DNA from: Leucocoprinus leucothites
Taxonomy: Eukaryota; Basidiomycota; Agaricomycetes; Agaricales; Agaricaceae
Length of the DNA stretch: 64,000 nucleotides
Direction of reading: 5' to 3'
Assembly: GCA_013368445.1 (NCBI GenBank)
Contig: JAACJO010000003.1
Location: 1,364,001 to 1,428,000 of the forward strand
This document shows, in pieces, positions 36,220-45,307 of the stretch. Position 1 is the stretch's first letter, and each line of letters begins with the position of its first letter. The translations under genes were made by a program, and so were the position numbers. The notes below the pieces were generated by a model that had not been told where the DNA came from, did not search any database, and was given only the letters and a program-made list of their open reading frames with translations.

Positions 36220-37803
36220 TTTGAATGGTAAATCAAAAATAAAGAATGTTTGGCGAAGAATGAACTGTAGAGGGATTAGTACGAGCGCGAAGATAAGATC
36301 AAGGCTACCTACTGCTCGGAAAAAGAACAAAAGTATGTAAAGCCGACTCAAAGAGTAAAGGAAAGGGCACCGGTGCCGAAAGAAAGCGAAAGAAAGAACG
36401 AAGAAGAGGACTGAGGATACTCAGCTCTTCGGTCTCGAGGTAAGCTTTATAGAAGGGACCGAAAGAGGTACTGGCTGTATTAGGACTACATCTTTACCCA
36501 AAACAGCGGACCCTGTCATCCTCTTGGAAACAGAATGACCATTTTGATTGGCCGGATGACCCAGGGCAGTGGATTACTCGCCAGGAAAGGGTTGGTGATC
36601 TCGGTGGACAGAAATCACTCGGGGAAGATTTGATGCATTGACCAGAGTAATTATAGATCGGTGAGTTGCTCGGAAGAACAGCCTATCCATAGAATGGGTG
36701 AAATCATCGCTATGTGATCCTTGGACCTTAGTGCCCACCACGGCTGCTCCAGTTTTGTGAATATAGAATTAGTCTCTGTTAGTTCAGGAGGTCTACAGAA
36801 AAGGGGAGCTGGCGAGATTAAAGAGTGGCAGGAGTACACTCAGGCTTCAAAAATAAAACAGGTAAATGATCCCAGGGATGGGTTTGTGTTGAGATGCAGG
36901 TTGATGCAAGTTTCCAGAGAAGGCTGATGGTCCCAGGAATAAGTCGCGGTTAGCCGTTCGGCAGTAAAGATTGAATTAGAGCCGAGGACGTTGTTGGAAA
37001 TATCTGAAGTCTAGACTAAGCCATTGAAACGACGGGAAAAGACGTATACACCAAGAACCCTCTGGTGGATGGAATTTGCCTCGATAGTAGGACATGCCGC
37101 CGGTGTCGAGCGTTCAGAATCACTATTGGGCAGGATCAGCTCTGGAAGAAAAGTTAGACATAACATGTCTCCGAGAGTTTGCCTTGGGCGCTGTATCTTT
37201 TTGCGGTGGAAAGCATCGCACAAGCAGAGGTGTTTTTTTGATGCTGCCGAAAATAGCAACCAATGAACTCTTCAGAACTCGCAGCACTGCGTCAGTGATA
37301 TATGATAGATGATGGCAAGAGGGTGATGCCAAGCGTTTGACGACTCTCTCCGCGGTTGTGACTGACTGTTTCCAAGGAGTTTTCTTGATATTTGGGACTA
37401 CTATTGAGTTGGTGATACAATCTTTCCGCGCGCCAGATCAACCCAGAGGATTGGAAAGGTGTCCAGTCAGAAATGCTTTACGGGCTGCCAGTGAACCAGG
37501 AGGTGACAGGGCTGATGGGGACCATGTTCGTTGCGATTGTTGGGAGCTCGGACGGGGTGGAACAAATGTCTGAACATAGAGCATTTTGCCAGAAGGCACA
37601 CTTATGATGATGGGAGAGGTGGGACTTAGGACTGACCGAAGCTCAAATTTCAAACGTCCCAGCCTTAGTAATCTATTTGTTCCACAGGTTTATGGCAAAC
37701 ACCACGTATCGCGTCGGCCTCGCGTGAAGCCAGGCCACCGCCGCTAGGATATGAACTCTGCTAAATCTGACAATTTCCCTATACTCCTTGGCTGCTAGCA
37801 TAG
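36220..37803. other. Intergenic region between copy B and EAF7
   Basis: About 1.58 kb. The left side is the copy B promoter, the right side the EAF7 5' flank. Scattered open frames up to 82 codons show no domain. Nothing else was recognised. Confidence 0.45.
36337..36452 (-). promoter_or_regulatory. Core promoter and 5' UTR of secreted protein copy B
   Basis: On the minus strand: CTATAAAG (36445-36452), GGTGCC (36366-36371), then AGTCGGCTTTAC (36337-36348), 118 bp before the start codon. The layout is that of copies A and C although the surrounding sequence has diverged. Confidence 0.5.
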
Positions 37804-38829
37804 ATGACTGTCTCACCATCGTCGAAAGCTTCCTCATACCATAAATTCCCTACGACAACGTCAATACCACCGCCCTCTCCGAAAACCAAGTCTGCCGAAA
37901 CCGAATTTCTTGCTACAGTAGAAGGCGAAATATCCTTCTTTCGCTCTATCATGCGTGCACGCCCTGTTGGTCTACATCGTCACTTCCATGTCCTTGCTAT
38001 ACAAAACGCAATATACAAAGATACTGGCCGCTTACTACACGTTGAATCAATATGGCACAAACTGCAGAGCTGCTACGATCTCGACGCCTTAGACGCCATT
38101 GTAAGTAGCCTGTAAAAAATAAAATACCACGTTGTCCTGTTACTTTGGCAAACCTCATCTGACGCCTCTAAATTGTTAGGAACTCGAGGCTGAGGGATAC
38201 CGACTACCCCCTAATTCGACATCTCCGGTTGCCGTCCGCTCACCCTCCCCGTCCGAGAACCTCGCACGGCACCCTTACTTCCGGGAAGAATATTCCCTCC
38301 CATTTGATGAAATGTTCGAAAGTCTCATATCACAAAGACGGATGCGAGCTACAGCATCAGCCCCATCATCGCCCGTGGCCTCACCAACACCGGTTTCAGC
38401 GTCAACAAAACCATCACGAAAGCCTACAACATCAACAGCTGGCGGTGGAGGCGGAAAACGAAGCAGAAGGACGAAAGTTGATATGGCTGGTTTGGTCGGT
38501 GGAGATAGCGACAGCAGTGCTTTGACCCAGGAGAGTGGAGACGAGGCTGCTGTCGGGACGTCCCGAGAAAGCGTGGTCACCGGAACGGATGCAGGAACTG
38601 AATTTGGAGAAGACGAGGATGTGGAGATGAAAGAACCTTCGCCTGGTAAGTGCTCTGCATATTCAAAATGCGCTTTGTTGATGTTTCATCCACATCAGCG
38701 CGCTCTGTCTCTCCAAAACCTCAACGAGGGCGACCAAAGGGTGTCAAGAAGGGGAGGGGTCGACCGTCTGGCCCGATTCCTTCCACCTCGACAACGACGA
38801 CGCGCTCAGGCAAAAAACGGAAGCGGTAG
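37804..38829 (+). CDS. EAF7: NuA4 histone acetyltransferase subunit Eaf7 (CT20/MRGBP family)
   Basis: A chromatin-binding subunit of the NuA4 acetyltransferase complex. Three exons give about 300 residues. The CT20 domain is near the N-terminus: FLATVEGEISFFRSIMRARP, VGLHRHFHVLAIQNAIYKDT, VESIWHKLQSCYDLDALDAI, and after the first intron ELEAEGYRLPP. The motif FREEYSLPFDEMFESLISQR follows. The remainder is low complexity, with Ser/Thr/Pro-rich and acidic stretches and basic patches. The last exon is very basic and contains two AT-hook-like cores (RGRPKG and RGRPSG) before GKKRKR at the stop, so DNA contact by the tail is likely. Convergent with the AN1 gene, 221 bp away. Confidence 0.92.
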
Positions 38830-39050
38830 CAGTGCGATACTATCATCTATTTTATACTCAGGCTATTATTTTTCCTTCGATTCTGCTTTGTTTGTGGAGA
38901 TGTTTAATTTGTATCATCAGTTATTGCTCAAGTGAAGTACATGCATTCACGCCGGAATAAGTGTGTATTCTCCAGAAAATAGATTGATAAATAAGGACTT
39001 GAGACTCAATGACTTGTCCGCGAAATGACATCCGGTGGTATAGGAGGACT

Positions 39051-40399
39051 TCACATAATCACGCAGTCCTTTTCTGATCCTTTGAGAGCCGTTTCTTCCT
39101 CAGCCAAAATAGTCTTCTCCTCCTCACTAAGTAGCTGCAGTGGTCTTGAGTAAATTGGGCAGAGTATGGAAGGTTAGGGAGATTAACTCACCCCTTTTCT
39201 TGCACGCTCCCGCATGGCTTTCAGACGGCTCTCCCTCTCCGCCTTTGCACGCCTACAATATTATTCATGAAATAGGATTAGTTCCAAATATAGTTTTGTC
39301 CGAGTATATCAAGGGGTTAATGGATACACAAAAATGTTGTATGGATACAGTGGGGAATTGATACATTAAGCACAGGCGAAAAGTGGAGGTGGAGCAAATG
39401 ATTTGCGCGGGAGCATCGTAATTGGTTTGGAGTTCATGGGCGTATTATCATGTTTGGGTGTTGTGATTGGCGCGTAATTCGGGGGGTCGGATTCGTGATA
39501 TTTGTAGAAGGCAAAGGCAAAGCATTGACACTGTGATTCATGAGTGGGCACTTTGTCGTGAAAAGTAGAACTACATACCTGTCGACCTTCGAAAAGGGGT
39601 TATTGCCCGGAGACTTTGCCGAAGAGCCTGATGAGTTCGAATTGCTCATAGCTGGAGCGGAAACCCTAGCGTTTGCTATCGATTTCGACACTGAAGCTGA
39701 AGCCGATGCTACGGTCTTCTTTACGGCTGAAGAAGCAGCGGAAGCAGTGTTGTTGAACTTATTGCTATTAAACTCGTTCAACAATCGAGAACCCGCAGTC
39801 TTAGTGGTCCTGGTGCCCTGCGTCGGGGCTGGTGCAACACAACTATGATCGGCCGGGAATCGATGCGAGGGACAGAACTGTTCTCGGCATTGCTAAACCT
39901 CAAGTTAGTTAATGAGTCCTTTCGGGGAGGGAAAGAGGGATCTTACAGTGCACCTGATGGGAGAAAAGAGGACTTTCTTGCAAGTCCCTTTTGCACAGAC
40001 TGGGGATGACTTTGCTTTCGCTCTGCCTGTCATTACGGAGCACTCCCTGGTCAAATGTACATCCATTCGGACATTTGGGTCTTGGCCGGGAGGTATGGCG
40101 ACAGGCGTATTGCAGAGAGGGCCTAAGTAAGAGTGAGTCCACGATATTTACTCTAACATGCTTCAAACGGACTTACAGTTGGGTGCAACACGGTCGTGCT
40201 TCGTTTCATCGTATTCTGGGCACCGATGGGCTTCGACCTTGAAGTGCTCCTGGCAGAAAGACTGCTTGCAGTGCTGACACTTGAATGGAAGAAAGTCAAT
40301 CATGTGGCAGGTAGCCTCCGAGCATTGTTTGCCAATCGAAAGCAGCTCGGCTTCACGTTCGGGTGCTGGGGTTGCGCGGGACACAGGTGTCGACGTCAT
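39051..40399 (-). CDS. AN1-type zinc-finger protein with two AN1 domains
   Basis: A ZFAND2/Cuz1-like protein, a family that links arsenite or misfolding stress to Cdc48 and the proteasome. The first AN1 finger reads CSEATCHMIDFLPFKCQHC and FCQEHFKVEAHRC; the second CAKGTCKKVLFSPIRCTQC with FCPSHRFPADHSC, joined over an intron. The middle is Ser/Ala-rich and low complexity (SAVKKTVASASASVSKSIAN), and the C-terminus is a charged helix (RRAKAERESRLKAMRERARK, LLSEEEKTILAEEE) ending KDCVIM. Intron 39253-39578 is 326 bp, five to six times the local norm. Zinc ligands of both fingers are complete. The C-terminal CVIM is a CaaX-like end, so prenylation is possible (inference). Confidence 0.88.
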
Positions 40400-41589
40400 G
40401 GCTTGTGTTCTGGTATTGGTTTGTTGGAGAGATCCGGGTTATGGAGTGAAACGAGAGGAGAGGGGTATATAAGAAGAAAAGAGCGATTACGCGGCCTGTC
40501 CGCACGTTATGGATAACTAATGTGCTGCACTGCTGTGTCGAGAGCCATCGTCAATGTTCTGGCAATTAGCTTAGTCATGTTCCACGTGCTTCTTTGATCG
40601 CTGAAAATAGAGCTTACACATACGATCGGCGGAGGATCTTGCAGAATCTTCAAAACGCCGAGAGGCTCTACCTGCCGGACTGTACTCTGAGTCAGCTTGG
40701 AAAATCTGAAGGCCCTCTTATGCAATAGTCAAAACTGTATCCCCAACCTCCAATATAATACACCCGTAGAAGGCAGTAGCATCCTCGAGGCAAAAAAAAC
40801 GAGTATGGATTGGAGGATGCTGTGCTTATTGATGGCTAGGAGCTAGTATTTTATGAAGGCAGAGAGTTGACTGATTGCCTGCAGAGCATGATCTACGAGA
40901 AAAAAACGGAGATCTACTCAGGAGGCTCAAGGACCACGAGAGATGGAAGAAATCGACTACGAAGCGGGGACAAGTATAAGGTTTAGTCGGAGGTGGCACT
41001 ACCTGGCACAAGAGCCAGCCCGCAGTGCTTCAGTCATTGATTGGATAGATGGAAGCTCGGTGGATGTGTACTACACGGGATGGAAACGTTCTGTATAACT
41101 CTGTAGAGATTGTAGGTCGGGTTACACGTCGCTAATTTCAAATCGTGGCGCTCACATCGTCGAGTGGCCCCATGCTCACTCGGCCTTCGGGCTCTTTCGT
41201 CTCCACTTCTCTCCCTCTTTTAAATTCTTCATTCTTCTCTCATCTCATTCTACCGCGTAGTGCAGATTTAATGTATCCAATCACCAATATTGTACCTGTG
41301 AATCATCCGGAAAGTATTACTTTGAACGATGTATTCTACGGCCATCTACAAACCAGAGAGCACCCGAGTGCTTGAGATACGATCCAATTTCTGACGGATG
41401 ATTTTAACATATCGAGTCAAACAACCAAGGTGCAATTGACAACCAAAGAGTCGACGGGTAATTACAAGAGCCAGGCGCTAATATATCAAACAAACATAAT
41501 CATGCTACGCTTCAGAGACGAACGAAAATCAAAAATATTCTAGAACATGAATTCGTCATTAGCCTACTATGCACCGCGAGGCGCAGCAA
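40400..41589. other. Intergenic region between AN1 gene and copy C
   Basis: About 1.2 kb without a supported gene. A minus-strand frame near 40720-40790 reads ATAFYGCIILEVGDTVLTIA, which recalls the start of a BAH domain, but it stops at once and no neighbouring domain was found. The right end is the 3' flank of copy C. Confidence 0.4.
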
Positions 41590-42255
41590 TTAATGCAAGG
41601 AAGAAACGGCGAAGTTAGCAGCGCCAGAAGCGGCAGAGACCGAAGCGGGCGAGGTAGCATCGTTCCAGTTCGATCCACCGACAACAACAGAGTGCGAACC
41701 AAGGTCAGTTCCACTGAATCCGAAGTTGTCAGTAGAGAGAGAGCCGTCAGGGAGACAGACGTCGCTGAAGTGGCCAGCAATGGCACTATCGAACCCGACT
41801 TGGTGGCCAGAGGTACGGTGAAGGTCGTTCCTGAACAATCCAAGGCTAGCATGGAACTGTTCGAAGACGACGGTCTGGGTCTCGACCTCGCAGATCTGTT
41901 CGGTGATGATCCTCTTGGCCATCTCCTGGAGGACGAGGAGACGCTGTTGGATGATCTCGATCTCCACGGTGTGGCAGACGAGAGTCTGGGTAGTGTCTAC
42001 AACCTGGGAGAAATGGACAGAGCTGTCGAAGTTATCGACGCCATAGAAGTTGTCGAAGTTGTCAAAGGACGAGAGACCACCCCAGTGGTTGAACGAAGGG
42101 GAGCCACGGGCAGCTTAAAGCAAATGTCAGAGCGGTGCCGGTCAGAGAGGGAGAGGGAGCTTACCAAGGCCCCTGGTAGCGGGAACGGGCTTGGCCACGG
42201 TGCCAGCGATGTAGGCAGAAGCGATAAGGAGAGTAGAAGCGAGCTTGGCGAACAT
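41590..42255 (-). CDS. Small secreted protein of unknown function, copy C
   Basis: Two exons (42165-42255 and 41590-42113) give 204 residues. The signal peptide is MFAKLASTLLIASAYIAGTV. The mature segment starts KPVPATRGLAARGSPSFNHW and then follows copy A residue for residue over most of its length (SSFDNFDNFYGVDNFDSSVH, QQRLLVLQEMAKRIITEQ, HQVGFDSAIAGHFSDVCLPD). Differences from A are concentrated at the propeptide-like junction just after the intron. Nucleotide identity of the shared exon is visibly very high, with isolated substitutions, which points to recent duplication or gene conversion across the roughly 8 kb that separates them. Function unknown. Confidence 0.85.
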
Positions 42256-43413
42256 GATGATAAAGTTGTTGAGATAAAAGCTGGGACTTCTGTTAGAGCC
42301 GGAGACACATCGATGGGGAACTATGGCGCATACCTGGTGAAGAGCTATGTAAAGTCGACTGAAAGAGTGAAAAGAACGAAAGGCACCCGGCCAAAAGATG
42401 TTTAGGAGAAGAACGAAAGTGAAGAGCAGACTGATAGATTCAGCTGGCGAAGTCCAGGTTATATAGAATTTCAGCCATCTGGGCGCTGCAGGAAGGCAGG
42501 AGTGGAAATTGTTCCGGTGAGTGTCTGTCTGCCAGTAGCGTGGTTACACAGTTCGAAGAGTAAGGCAAGGCACCCCGAAGTACTGGTAGAGCAGTTCGAA
42601 CATGACCTGGGCGCGAATTTCTGCCAGGAGCTCCTGATGGATCAAAAATACGTCTCAATGCCAAGACATGTTATGTAAGTTGTGCGTTTTGAAGGTGTGC
42701 ACCGCTTCATGGGCGGTGCTGGCAGTGTGAGTAAATACCCCAAACAGTTGACTGTTACTGGCAATAAACTTCGGAAGGATCGCTCTAGAGTATCTAACCA
42801 AGCAGACCAATAGCCGCTGATCCCCAGACAAACCCGCGCGCGAGAAAGCGATTATCATTCAAGAAGAACACCCGGCAAGTATTTCCAGTCCTATCCAGTT
42901 AGACTGATGGTTTTGAGTGTGATAGTCTTGACACACGGGCGCGACAACTGCTGGCTTGTCAGATTGTATTCCGTTGCTCAATACCTGGATGGGCTGTGAT
43001 GGAAAAGGACATATCAGGGGACGTCAGTGTAGCACCCGCCAGTGCCATCAATTCGAGCGCCGGGGTGGGATTACGCATTTGAACAAGTCAAAGTTCTCAT
43101 TAAAATCGAGGTAGCTGTTATGCATAGCAGGGGTGAAGCCCTGCGTGGTAGTCAAAAAACAGCTGAATGAGTAAGCTCGAGTAAGACTTGGGAGGAGGAG
43201 CGGGAGAGGAGAACGTAGCTGCAGCACGTGGTAATAGCGCAAAGTTCATTGATCATAATTTAGGTCTATTATTAGCGCCCAACACCTCAACTCAAACACA
43301 ACGTCGCCCATTGCCATCCTTCCTTTAGCCGCTTCAATCAGAGTCGGAGGATAGAGGTCCGAATAAATCCTCCGAGGTACCCGTTCCATGACCTCCGTCT
43401 ACTTGACTTTGCC
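42256..43413. other. Intergenic region between copy C and the histidine phosphatase gene
   Basis: A divergent promoter region of about 1.16 kb. Apart from the copy C promoter nothing was recognised. Confidence 0.45.
42349..42466 (-). promoter_or_regulatory. Core promoter and 5' UTR of secreted protein copy C
   Basis: On the minus strand: CTATATAAC (42458-42466), GGTGCC (42382-42387), then AGTCGACTTTAC (42349-42360), 94 bp before the start codon. A CACCAG-GTATG donor follows as in copy A, pointing to a 5' UTR intron. Confidence 0.5.
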
Positions 43414-44622
43414 ATGGTTACTGTAACGTTCATCTTCGTATGTGGCTCAAAATATCTCGGCTGATTTGCAGGACACGAAACTCATGTGTGCCCGCAGATT
43501 AGACACGGAGAATCGACAGATAATACTGTAGGTACTTTTTGCATCTGTATTCTGATCAAGCCGATTTCCTGAGAGGAGATTTCTTGCATAGAGAACCCTC
43601 TGGGCAGGTTGGAGAGATTCACCACTCACAAACCATGGTAAGTACCATCAATTGACAAAAATCCCTAGTCATGGCTTTAAATTACTGGTTTGACATTCTT
43701 ATCAGGTATGAATGTAGGTTATATATACATCAAACAGAGTGGCCCTATATTTCTCATGTTTGGTAGCAATCCAAGGCTCTCGGAGAGATGTTATCGCCAG
43801 TAGAATTCAAGGCCATCCATTGCTCTGATCTCAAGCGTGCTGTAATGACGGCGGAGGCAATATCCGATGCACAGTCTCATCCCAAACCACCTGTTCAAGC
43901 TTCCGCCCTCTTCCGAGAACAAAACTATGGCTCTGGCGAAGGGAAGAGATGGGATAGTCAAAGGATCTCGGGTTTGACTGTGGATGAACACTACGAAAGA
44001 GGCATATACCCTGCACTGCGAAATAGATCAGATAAATTTCCGGGAGGGGAAAGTCTTGAAGATTTAGCAGACCGAGCGAAAGAAGCTATTGACAAAATTC
44101 TGCTACCATATGTTTGGGACGAGGCTCATCACGAAGCTCACATAGTCGTCGTGAGCCACGGTCTCTTCCTTGTCGAGCTAATCACGGCTCTCATCAAACG
44201 GCAGAGTGCTCGAGATAACGGAATGGTTCAGTCTAAAGACTTTCGTGGGATGCGAAATACTGCATGGACAAAAGTCCGAGTGTCAGTCGAAGTAAGCCCC
44301 TTGTTTGGTTTCACAGTCTTGACACTAAGAACCAGGAAAGCCATCAGCGCTCAGAGAGAACTTGTCAATTGAAGAAAGGAAGCTGATGCCCCTCGTGGTC
44401 CAGTTGATGAATATAAACAACTGTGACCACTTGCATTCCCTGGTCCGTCGTGGTCAATGCTGAAAACGGTCAGTACTAACTGTTTCACAGAAGCGACAGC
44501 GTGGGGGGATTGGAAGTTCTGCTTATGATTCGCGGCAAAAGGACATCCGTGCATTTTTTAAAGGAGGAGCCGGACAAAGTCGAGAGACCGAGAGAAGAGG
44601 CGGCGAAGTCCGGTCGTCGTAA
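43414..44622 (+). CDS. Histidine phosphatase (phosphoglycerate mutase-like) with C-terminal PIP-box-like motif
   Basis: A small phosphatase of the PGAM/Fbp26-like branch. Exons join as MVTVTFIFIRHGESTDNT (RHG, catalytic His), RTLWAGWRDSPLTNHGMN, QSKALGEMLSPVEFKAIHCS, DLKRAVMTAEAIS, FREQNYGSGEGKRWD (Glu), FPGGESLEDLADRAKEAI and HIVVVSHGLFLVELITALI (second catalytic His). A spacer is followed by KRQRGGIGSSAYDSRQKD and IRAFFKGG. QKDIRAFF (44536-44559) fits the QxxIxxFF pattern of PCNA-interacting peptides. The Gly-Met-Asn codons sit on a 5' micro-piece between two introns (GT, ATG, AAT). The acceptor of the penultimate exon was set at GAAAG to keep the frame. Substrate is unknown; the core is complete. 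Confidence 0.85.
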
Positions 44623-44714
44623 ACTGGTTCCAATACACTATTGCGACTGTCCATACGATAGGTGAATCAATGAATCATTGAAGGTTGAATTGGGCGTGCG
44701 TACAAGTAGAAAAC

Positions 44715-45063
44715 TCTATTTCGAGCCATACGGGAGCAAGACCTTCTTAAGTTTGTGAGTCTGAGTAGGATTCGAGTAGGTAGTTTGCGAAAGGCGGTTC
44801 TTGCGACCTGGAGATTTAGAGACAGCCAAGTGAGAGTGATATGCCTTGTCCTACAAAGCAGTTTATATCCAGAATGTTCTTTTCCACTCGAGGACACTTA
44901 CTCTTTTGAAGGAAGTGCCAGAGGCAAGTGATCTCCACCTCTTTTTTGCTCCGGAATGTGATTTCATTTTATAGCCTGCTTCAACGACAGAGGTTGTAGA
45001 GAAAAGTCTTCTAGAGCTCAGCCATGCATGTGGACTCGAAGAAAGTAGCTGGCTGAGGAACAT
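44715..45063 (-). CDS. Mitochondrial large-subunit ribosomal protein bL35m
   Basis: Two exons. The N-terminus MFLSQLLSSSPHAWLSSRRL is Ser/Arg-rich with FSTTS, as in a mitochondrial presequence. The mature part is the bL35 signature: KMKSHSGAKKRWRSLASGTS, FKR, then after a short intron DKAYHSHLAVSKSPGRKNRL and KLKKVLLPYGSK at the end. The start at 45063 was preferred over an in-frame Met 33 codons upstream because it begins the presequence directly. It forms a divergent pair with UFD2. Confidence 0.85.
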
Positions 45064-45307
45064 GGTGAGTGAAGATTGAGCGGTGCTGCCAGTGTGAGAT
45101 GCGAAAGTGCTGAAGAATAGAAGCCTCGCCTCTCGGAAGTCGCGTCGGCTTTTTGCAAGCACGTGCTACGGGCGCTTGATGGAAACTAACTATCATCAAA
45201 GAGAATTCTTTGTCAAACTGTTTACTCTGGTGCCGCTACCTTATTACACCTTGGATTTCTTGTTCCCGTCAATCACAGCTTTCCTTTACTCCAGATAGCT
45301 AAACCTA
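45064..45307. promoter_or_regulatory. Divergent promoter region bL35m / UFD2
   Basis: A 244-bp region separates the two start codons and must hold both promoters. No TATA box or specific motif stands out. Confidence 0.4.

Noticed and set aside
40555..40790. Minus-strand peptide resembling the start of a BAH domain (FYGCIILEVGDTVL)
   Set aside because: The frame stops directly after it, and no methyltransferase or other partner domain was found. Similarity over fewer than 20 residues is not enough.
41569..42405. Long open frame (278 codons) on the plus strand, and its 177-codon equivalent at 33004-33537
   Set aside because: They lie exactly antisense to secreted protein copies C and A, whose signal peptides, introns and family core are clear. 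The antisense frame runs through introns of the real gene and arises from codon bias.
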